Position numbers and translations under genes: made by a program
The notes under the pieces: model-generated
Database searches by the model: none
The model's input: the letters and a program-made list of their open reading frames with translations, nothing else
What the model was told of the DNA's origin: nothing
Part shown: one piece after another, positions 56,127-64,000 of the stretch
Layout of the letters: each line of letters opens with the position of its first letter
Numbering within the stretch: the stretch's first letter is position 1
Source of the DNA: Dioszegia crocea
Lineage: Eukaryota > Basidiomycota > Tremellomycetes > Tremellales > Bulleribasidiaceae
Assembly: GCA_001600615.1 (NCBI GenBank)
Contig: BCKK01000002.1
Span: forward strand, 3,364,830-3,428,829
Direction of reading: 5' to 3'
Length of the DNA: 64,000 nucleotides

Positions 56127-58911
56127 CTATCCCGAGCACATTAAGCACGCATCCTTGTTATCGATCGAGCACTGGAGAGCGGCCTCTGCGCGCTCGTCTG
56201 CCCGTCGCTTGGCCTCCTCGTAGCTGATCTCCTCCTCCTCGCTGGGACCGGGGGACGAGTCCCTCTTTGACGCAGAGTCCGCATCGAGCGCCTCGGGTGT
56301 GGGGACGGCCTTGGACGCGGTGGTGGCGATAGACACCTGGCGCAAGGGGGCAATGAGGGAGTTTACGGATGTGCCCGAGTTGGTAGTGGGTGCAGGGGTA
56401 GGAATGGCAATGGCGGCTTTGGCAGTGGCCGCATCGGCCGCGTTAGACTTGGCCTGTTTGGCGGTCGAGGCGTCGATTGTGAACTGGATAGCCTGCGCAG
56501 AGGGTTTGGTACGGAGGTAGTAGATACCCGTCTTGAGTCCCCGCTTCCAGCCGTAGAAGTGCATGGAGGTGAGTTGGGAGAATGAGGGGTTGGCGAGGTG
56601 GATGTTGAGCGATTGACCTGTGGGATTAGCATAAATTAAGACTGTACAAAGGTAAAGACTTACTCTGGTCAATGAATGCAGCTCGGTCAGCGGCCAAGTC
56701 AATGACTGCCTTTTGACTGATTTCCCAGACAGTCTTGTAGATTGACTTCAGGTCGGCAGGGATAGAGGGGATGTTTTGGATAGAACCGCCAGCGGCAATG
56801 ATGAGGTTCTTCATGTTGTCGTCCCAGAGACCCAAGTTGATGAGGTCTCGAAGAAGCCAGGGGCAGACGACCTGGAAATCGCCAGAAAGCACTCGGCGAG
56901 CGTAGAGCATGGATGTGTAGGGCTCGAAGCACTCGTTCCAGCCGAGAATCTGGGAAGTGGAGGCGGTAGGCATAGGGGCAACGAGGAGGGAGTTTCGGAC
57001 ACCGTGCTGCTTAATGGAAGCTCGGAGGGTGGACCAGTCCCAGAGGTCGGTTGGGACCCGACCCCAGAGATCGAACTGGAGTTTACCCTGGGACATGGGG
57101 GAACCCTCGTATGTCTCGTACTTACCCAGCTCCTGAGCCATCTCGCACGACGCCTCGAGGGCGGCATGGTAGATGGTCTCGAAGATCTGGATGTTGAGCT
57201 CGCGGGCGGCGGGGGACTCGAAGGGCATGCGAAGCGCCATAAAGGCGTCGGCAAGACCCTGGACACCGAGACCGACGGGACGGTGACGCATGTTGGAGTT
57301 CTGCGCCTCGATGACAGGGTAGTAGTTGCGCGAGATGACCTGGTCAAGGTTCTTGGTGACGACCTTGGTGATTTCGTGGAGCTTCTTAAAGTCATAGACT
57401 CGCTTCTCCATGTCGACGAATGCGGGGAGGGCGAGGGAGGCAAGGTTGCAAACAGCAACCTCGTCGGGGGCAGAGTACTCGATAATCTCGGTACAGAGAT
57501 TGGAGGATTTGATCGTACCGAGGTGCTGTTGGTTCGACTTGGCGTTCGCCGCGTCCTTGTAGAGCATGAAGGGACCACCCGTCTCGGTTTGAGCCTCAAG
57601 AATGGCAAACCAGAGCTTCTGGGCCTTAATGGTCTTTCGACCCTTGCCAGCCTTCTCGTACGACTCGTAGAGCTGCTCGAACTTCTCCGAGTGGACATCG
57701 GCAAGACCGGGGCACTCGGCAGGGCACATGAGTGTCCACTCGCCGTCCGACTCGACCCGCTTCATGAAGAGGTCCGAGATCCAGAGGGCGTAGAAGAGGT
57801 CACGTGCACGGACCTCCTCCTTACCGTGGTTCTTGCGCAGGTCGAGGAACTCGAAGATGTCGGCGTGCCAGGGCTCGAGGTAGATGGCAAACGCGCCCGG
57901 ACGTTTGTTACCGCCCTGGTCGACGTATCGCGCCGTGGCGTCGAACGCTCGGAGCATGGGTACGATACCGTTCGAGTACCCGTTGGTACCGGCAATGTAA
58001 GATCCCTTGGCGCGGACATTGTGGATGTGGAGTCCGATCCCGCCTGCAGTCTTGGAGATCTGCGCGCACGTCTTGAGGGTCTCATAGATACCCTCAATCG
58101 AGTCGTCCTTCATCGCCACGAGGAAGCAGGATGACATTTGGGGGTTGGGGGTACCGGCGTTGAAGAGGGTAGGGGAAGCGTGGGTGAAGTATCGCTCAGA
58201 CATGAGGTTGTAGGTCTCAATGACCTTGTCAATGTTGGCACCGTGGATACCGACAGCGACACGCATAATCATGTGCTGGGGACGCTCGACGATTTTACCG
58301 TTGACGCGAAGGAGGTAGGATCGCTCGAGGGTCTTGAACCCAAAGTAGTTGTAGGCAAAGTCCCGGTTGTAGATGATGGCAGAGTCGAGGACGTCCTTGT
58401 TGTCCATGATGATCTTGTAGACGTCGTCGGCAATCATGGGGGAGTGTTTACCCGTCTTGGGGTTGGTCCAAGAGTAGAGGTTGTGGACGACGCTCGAGAA
58501 GACCTTCTCGGTCTCCTTGTGGAGGTTGGAAATGGCGATACGCGCAGCGAGGATGGCATAGTCCGGGTGCTTGGTAGTGAGGTACGCAGCAGTCTCGGCA
58601 GCAAGGTTCTGGCAAGTCAGCAAGGCAAGGCCAAACGCGTAGACGGGCAAAACTCACGTCAAGCTCGACAGTGGTGATACCGGCGTGAATACCCTGAACG
58701 ACCTTCTGGGTGATCTCCGCAGGCTCAACAAAGTTGGGGTCGAGTCCATAGGACAGTTTATTGATCTAGTAGTCAGCACAAGTCTGGATGCAGGATGGGA
58801 TCGGGAAAAGTCGCGTCGGCGGGTAGGGGGGAAAGAACTTACACGCGCCGTAACCTTGTCGAAAGCGACAGGCTCTTTACGCCCATCGCGCTTGAAGATC
58901 CACATGACCAT
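56127..58911 (-). CDS. RNR1: Ribonucleotide reductase large subunit RNR1
   Basis: Class Ia ribonucleoside-diphosphate reductase alpha chain, which makes dNTP precursors. Four exons (58911-58843, 58765-58658, 58608-56664, 56617-56127) join to 870 residues. The ATP-cone allosteric domain starts at residue 1 ([20 protein letters not shown]). Active-site features are [11 protein letters not shown] (first redox cysteine), [11 protein letters not shown] (catalytic cysteine and glutamate), [10 protein letters not shown] (second redox cysteine) and [19 protein letters not shown]. The end carries a disordered Ala/Thr/Pro-rich linker and the mobile redox tail CLMCSG. Length and all key residues are normal. 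Codon use is strongly biased to C-ending codons, as expected for high expression, which also leaves long open frames on the opposite strand. The upstream region has a cluster of ACGCG elements. Confidence 0.98.
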
Positions 58912-59649
58912 GTTGGTTAGAGTCTGTAAGTGGGGGTAGGGGAAGGAAGGAGTTTGTAGTGAAGAACGAAGAGGGGGAGTGTAAAGAGCGTGAACCAGTC
59001 GCGTCTGATCTGGATGAGTCAGCTTGTGTCCGGGGCGGTCTCGACAGCCGTGCGAGGCATGGGGACGGTGAAGCTCACAGTGGTAGATGGGCTAGCCTGG
59101 GTAAGAGTATATAGCTACAGAAGGTCCAAATTGATATTGGATGATGATAGAGAAGGATGAGGTACAAGGGGGGGAAGAGGTCGCCCGGGTTTGTCTTATA
59201 CGCAAAATTCTCGCGTGGTCTCATGGACGCGACGCGGCGTTGATTCCCGCTTACGGCATCAGTGACGGATGACAAAGCTCGACGCGTCGGGTCAATCAAA
59301 ACAGAGACGCGACCGCGACTGGGGTGTCGTACACAGGCCCTGTGTGACGCCGGCCGAAGGGCGTGCAGAGAGAGTGATATCTTATCAGATACCGAGCTTG
59401 GGATCATCGGCCGACGCTGCGTGATCAAAGTGTAGGCTAGGCCTTGTCGACGTGTCGGCCGACAGACCTTGCGAGTATGTTTACAGTGGTAATGACTATG
59501 CAAGACCCCGTGGCAGTCTTTCTTGCCCGGGAACTCTACACAGTCCGGATAAAGATGCATGGTAACACAAAGGATGAAAGACGAAAAGACAAAAGATCCA
59601 CTAGACCGCATACACAGGTCTCCCCCCCACGTATACACCCTCCCCGTAC
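58912..59649. promoter_or_regulatory. RNR1 upstream region
   Basis: This 738-bp gap lies between the RNR1 start and the NOP56 3' end. No gene is seen. It carries the ACGCG cluster annotated separately. Confidence 0.5.
59227..59311. promoter_or_regulatory. ACGCG cluster (MluI cell-cycle box-like)
   Basis: Four ACGCG cores lie within 85 bp: 59227, 59232, 59282 (full ACGCGT) and 59307. They are 316-400 bp upstream of the RNR1 ATG. In yeasts such boxes bind MBF and drive G1/S expression, with RNR genes among the best-known targets. Confidence 0.55.
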
Positions 59650-61664
59650 CTAGGCAGTCTCCGACTTCCTCTTCTTCTTCTTCTCCTTCTCCCCACCTTC
59701 AGCCCCACCCGCCGCCTTCTTCTCCTTCTTCTCCTTCTTTCTCCTCTTACGCTCTTCCTCCGTCTCGCCATCCGCCACAATGGGCACCAACTCAGTCGCA
59801 GCCTCAATCACCTCCATGGCCTCCGCCTTGCGCTTCTTGTCCTTCTTCTCTGACTTTTCCTTCTTCTCCTTCTTGACCTTGGTGGTCGGTGTTGAGGCAA
59901 CTCCGGCCATGGCGGCGAGTTCGGGGTCTAGGGGTGCGGATTTGATTGCTTTTTGGTCGGCCTCAATTTGGGTCACGGCCTGGCTAATCAGCCAAAAAGT
60001 AATATAATGCTTGAAGGAACTTACCATCTCGATATCCTCAGGCTTCACATCTCCATCCTCGTCATCGTCGTCATCCTCAGCGTCGAGGTCGGCAGCGATG
60101 GCAGTCAGGGCTTTTTGGATAGCATCGGCGTTCTTGGATACTGGTGCGCCGGTCTGATCGTCAGCATGGGATGCCACTACTCCAGAACGGCAGCGAATCC
60201 ACTCACCTCGAAGAAGTTTAATCTCTCCTCAACTTGCGCTCGCAGGGCCTCACCGAACTTCTTAGTTGGCACATCTACCAGTCAGCTATTTGTGCGTCCA
60301 GCAGATTGTGCAATAGAGCTCACCAGAGAAACAGTCAATCCTGCAAGCGATGGAACACTTGTTGGCCAAGAATCGTGATATTCTTCCCTTATGCTTTGCG
60401 CCTGCCCGTCCGATGAAGCCAGAGTGGAAGATGAGACCGTACTGTCAATCAGCAATGGCCCTTCGGCGCTACGGTTGCAGACTTACCTTGGGTGTGTTAC
60501 CCTTCGTCTTGAGCGCTCTGAACAATGCCTTCTCCGCACCCAAAATCTGAACCGTCGACGCAGGGTATTTGGCCAAGTTGGTCAATGAACCGCTGGACAC
60601 TTAAGCATGGCCCCTTAATTACTATTGCCAAACTTACGCATGGCTGATCAACCTGGCAGCGATCGTCTCCCCAATCAAAGCCGCCAAGTTGGGCGCCACC
60701 ACATTCATCTTTTCAATAAGATACGCCCTGAGACTTTTTCGGTACTCAGCAAGCCTGACGACCCGCTCGGCAAAGTTGCTAATGTTGATCAAATCAATCT
60801 CGCCAATGTCGGATCCCATACTGGCACGGGACGCATCGAGGACGTTCCGGGCACGCATCGAGTCATCATCGAGGATAGCCTGGATATCGGTCAGGGAGTC
60901 GTCGGTGAGGGTTGTTCGGTTGCCAATGAGGACGGCGAGCTGGGCGTATTGGTGAGAGTCAGGAACGAGCTTGTACATTTCTGGGAAATGCCAGCCGTAC
61001 CATTCTCGACATCGCATCGAGAAGGTGTTGAGGTCTTTGTCGAGCTGGTCAGAGAGGGAGATGGCTTGGATGATCATGTTGTCAGATCGGTTGACGTTGA
61101 ACTATCAGTCAGCGGAGACCTATATCCGGGGCGATTTAAGCCTACCTTGACTTTTCCTCGAGAGTACGAGTGACCCAAACCCAATTGCGCAATGGCCACA
61201 TCGCCCTTCTGCATACCCTCCTTAGCGAGCACTTTCTCCTGGTGCAATCTAGCCCCTCGAATCAACTCGAGCGCCCTCTCTCCCGTATCGCAAGCAATCC
61301 CCATTTCACCCTGGATCGCACCCGCCAATCCCCTCTCCGCCACACCGAGGATAACAGCGCTGGCCTCTTTGTTGCTCTTCCCGGCCTTGCCAGTTCCAGC
61401 ACCGGGGATGATGAGGTTCAGCAACGACCGAAGGTGTCCGTTGAGCACACCCTCAGAGACGTCGTTCGCATTCTCGAGAGCCTGAGCGGCAGAAGTGAAG
61501 GGCATGAAGGAGGCGAGCTGGACCATACGGCTGAAGGCCGAGTAGTCGGTGACTGCATCCTGGAGTGCCTTGGATTTGGCAGCAATCTCTTCCTGTTGCG
61601 AAACGGAGAAGAGAGCGTATCCCGAGGCCGTTTCAAAGAGGAAGTGGGTGAGTGAGCCGGACAT
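59650..61664 (-). CDS. NOP56: Box C/D snoRNP core protein NOP56
   Basis: Minus-strand gene with several short introns, from ATG 61664 ([20 protein letters not shown]) to 59650. The N-terminal domain contains [20 protein letters not shown] and [15 protein letters not shown], which match NOP56 rather than NOP58. The coiled coil and Nop domain follow: [76 protein letters not shown] and [19 protein letters not shown]. The C-terminal tail alternates acidic ([11 protein letters not shown]) and Lys/Glu-rich ([16 protein letters not shown]) blocks, usual for this protein. It works in the nucleolus to guide 2'-O-methylation of rRNA. None of its introns shows a box C/D snoRNA that I can recognise. Confidence 0.95.
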
Positions 61665-61997
61665 TTTGGGTTGTTATTCGCCTGTTGGCTATAGGCAGTG
61701 GGTGTGGGTAAGTGTAAGTAGGGGTAAAGCCTCTATGCAGGCTAGATGTATAGGTGTATCGAGGTCATACACCTCGAAATCTTCAAACGAAAGAAAAATA
61801 ATGCTAGTCGCAGTTTCACCTTTTTATCCCGCGGACATAGGGGACATCTCCGTCATCTGTGCTGAAACGTAAGCTGAAACGCGCCTTCACGTAACAAGCC
61901 AAAATAGAAGATCATCTCGATCGTGGCGATCTTCGACGATTTCTAACTCGACCCATCCTTTGCAATTCTAAGCTTGCCCGCTGCTGACTCTCGCAAG
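61665..61997. promoter_or_regulatory. Divergent promoter region, NOP56 / tRNase Z
   Basis: This 333-bp region lies between two starts. An inverted repeat, TCGAGGT-CATAC-ACCTCGA, lies at 61759-61777, 95 bp before the NOP56 ATG and overlapped by AGGTGTA...TACACCT. Confidence 0.45.
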
Positions 61998-63987
61998 ATG
62001 GTGTCTGTCCTCCTCGACAAGAGTAAGGCAAGACGTCCGAGCCCGATAACTGTAACATTTGTGAGTGCGACTCCTCTGTATAGGTTCCATCGCTGATGCG
62101 ATCAGCTAGGAACATGTAGCGGTATGTCCCCGTTAGTGACGTTTGGACTGTATACTGACCTCTTAGGTGGTGGACCTCTTGTCAGTCGAGCATGCTCTTC
62201 TCTCGCTGTGGACTTCGGGAATGACATATGGCGTAAGCTGTGATTTCCTTTCGACATTGTCCACAACTCACCCGTCTTTAGTGTTCGACGCAGCAGATGG
62301 GACGACTGGACGTTTACATCAGTCAGCCCTGAAGATGTCCAACATATCTCGGATATTCATCACGCATATGCACGCAGACCATACTCTTGGCTTAGTCTCT
62401 ATTTTGACGCAAATTATGTGTGGGGTAGGCGTCAGTGCTGCTGATCTGGAACGTCAGAAAGCAAAGGGGACGAGTCGGAAGGTGAGCTATGTTGCAAATG
62501 CTGAGCGCAATGACCTGACGATGTAAGAGCTGACGTGTCAGGCGGACATTAACATCTACGGTCCGGTCGGTCTACGATTACTCGTCCGAACCCTTCTCCG
62601 CCTATGTCAGGCCACACTGGCTGGAGCGTACGCAGTGCATGAGCTGCTTGGACCGGACGAAGAAGCGTCTGCGAGTTGCGGAGTTGACGATATGTTGGTA
62701 AACGAGGCTGTGGGGCAGGATATCAAGGCGTCAGACCAAGGTGTCTGGGACAAGATTATGGAGGAGGGAACAGGAAAAGGCGGGAGGGGGTGGAGCGTTT
62801 CTGCCGGTCCACTAGATCATAGAGGTGAGTCATGAATCAATGCCAGCTAATACTGAGTTTCATGTCACGGATACATTCTTAACGAGCCTACACCTCGAGA
62901 ACCTTTAGACACTGCCAACCTAATCCCCCTTCTCACCCAACATGCTGCCGCTCTCAAGTTGTACGATCCACCAATCCATCATCCGCTCGCTATCCTCTCT
63001 CACCTCACCTCTCTTCCTCCACCCCCACCCTTCGTCCTCCCGGACGGCACGACCATACATCCTCCGCCCATCTCCGATATTCGCCCTCGCAAACTCGTCA
63101 TTTTTGGCGATTGCAGTGGCGGGACCCCCAACGCGACATTCCAGACCATGTGCCATGATCCTAGTTTGCTCATTCATGAATGTACCAATGCGCACATATC
63201 GGAGCCGTACCAGAAGGGTGAGAAGGGTCGGAAGGTGCGTGTAGGCGGATTGGAGCATAGTTTGCTAGAGCGGAAAGAAGGGGAGATGGGGCATAAGCTT
63301 GGCGAGGAGGCTATAGCCGGTCCGAATATCGGTGAAGATGCCGAGAAGAAGAGGGAGGGGGTGCAGAAGAAGGCGAAGTCAAGGGGTCATTCGACACCTA
63401 AGGAGGTTGGAGTGTTTGCCAGAGCTATAAGAGCCAGGAGAGTTGTGATTAATCACTTCTCTGCGATGTAAGTCGTGGGTCGTACGGCGATGCTCATACC
63501 CAGGTTCCCTTCACCGAGATATCATACTTCATCTGCATTACCTTCCCTACTCTCGCCCTTATCTCCCTTCCCCACTCCCACGCCATACCCTTTACCCCAT
63601 TCGTCCGACCCGTCAATCCAGCCATTACCCCTTAAATCGTCAGAATTGCACACCCGGATAATAATGCAGAGCATCGCCGATCAGGTGAATGAAACATGGA
63701 ACGATCCGCCAATACCGGTCGAGACGACAAGCGATGGTTCCGATTCCCAGGAGGGGCATCAGGTGAAGCGGCAGTGCATCCCCGCACGAGATTTCATGAC
63801 GCTAAGAATACCTTCTCATGATCTTGATGAGCTGGAGCTCGAGGAGCAGAGCGCGGCCGAGGAAGAGTGGAAAGTCGTCGAAGCTAGTTGGGCGGAACAT
63901 GGGGGAGCGTGGGTTATGGATGGCGAAGGAGGGGGCGAGGGACATGGCGAGAGGCGATGGGTCGGGGTATCAGATCCTCCGAAGTAG
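61998..63987 (+). CDS. tRNase Z-type 3' endonuclease
   Basis: Plus-strand gene with about seven exons from ATG 61998 (MVSVLLDKSKARRPSPITVT) to 63987. The first exons are 61998-62060, 62106-62121 (only 16 nt), 62167-62232 and then 62282 onward. Joined, they give TFLGTCSGGGPLVSRACSSL and DIWLFDAADGTTGRLHQSA. The metal-binding motif HMHADH is in RIFITHMHADHTLGLV. Later motifs are SCHGYILNEP, KLVIFGDCSGGTPNATF with a metal-binding aspartate, SLLIHECTNAH, HSTPKEVGVFARAIRARRVV and INHFSAMFPSPRYH. This is a metallo-beta-lactamase-fold enzyme that removes 3' trailers from pre-tRNA. It has a single catalytic domain, as in short-form enzymes or the C-terminal half of long forms. Inserts before the HST motif and an acidic tail are extra. 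No mitochondrial presequence is obvious. Confidence 0.88.
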
Positions 63988-64000
63988 GACATCATGCATT

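Noticed and set aside
56776..58677. Long open frames of 452 and 179 codons on the plus strand
   Set aside because: They lie exactly opposite the RNR1 exons. RNR1 is certain from conserved motifs, and its strong C-ending codon bias leaves the opposite strand free of stops. The antisense products have no recognisable features.
61..61664. NOP56 introns as hosts of box C/D snoRNAs
   Set aside because: Introns of this gene (59650-61664) are short, and I could not find paired C (RTGATGA) and D (CTGA) boxes at a proper distance.

Overview
The window is 64 kb of nuclear DNA from a basidiomycete yeast, most likely a tremellomycete (Cryptococcus/Kwoniella type). Genes sit close together on both strands. 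Almost every gene is cut by many short GT-AG introns, mostly about 40-70 nt, usually with a CTGAC or CTAAC branch site just before the acceptor. The proteins are typical fungal housekeeping proteins with serine/proline-rich or glutamine-rich additions. There is no sign of operons, insertion sequences, CRISPR arrays or rRNA, and I recognise no tRNA. One undetermined base (n) lies at 36776. Exon joins were worked out by hand from splice sites, reading frame and family motifs.

Layout. 1-6.4 kb: the 3' end of a DNA polymerase eta-like gene (+), then the complete RPB1 gene (-). 7.2-10.9 kb: a BAHD-type acyltransferase, a small membrane protein and the complex I subunit NDUFA12. 11.8-25.4 kb: a HOOK dynein adaptor (-), the helicase/nuclease DNA2 (+), an alpha/beta hydrolase (-), the rRNA-processing PIN protein FCF1 (-), a SAP30-like protein (+) and the SNARE SEC20 (+). 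25.5-33 kb: SWI3/RSC8 (-), a MAM3/CNNM membrane protein (-) and an unrecognised acidic protein (+). 34.2-42.3 kb: a very long disordered protein (+) and VPS27 of ESCRT-0 (-). 42.3-45.6 kb: a gene-poor stretch with two small related lineage-specific genes, three copies of a 22-bp motif and two strong hairpins. 45.7-49.8 kb: HUA1-like protein (+), secreted GH128 glucanase (-), myosin regulatory light chain (+). 49.9-64 kb: APC1 (-), RNR1 (-), NOP56 (-) and tRNase Z (+).

The genes serve DNA replication and repair (DNA2, RNR1, polymerase eta), transcription and chromatin (RPB1, SWI3, SAP30-like), ribosome and tRNA maturation (FCF1, NOP56, tRNase Z), membrane traffic (HOOK, SEC20, VPS27), and cell division (APC1, myosin light chain, cell-wall glucanase). 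Cell-cycle-type ACGCG elements cluster upstream of RNR1, and a block of palindromes lies between the glucanase and myosin light-chain genes. The least explained part is 42.3-45.6 kb, with the repeated CCG-N8-CGG motif and the paralogous gene pair.
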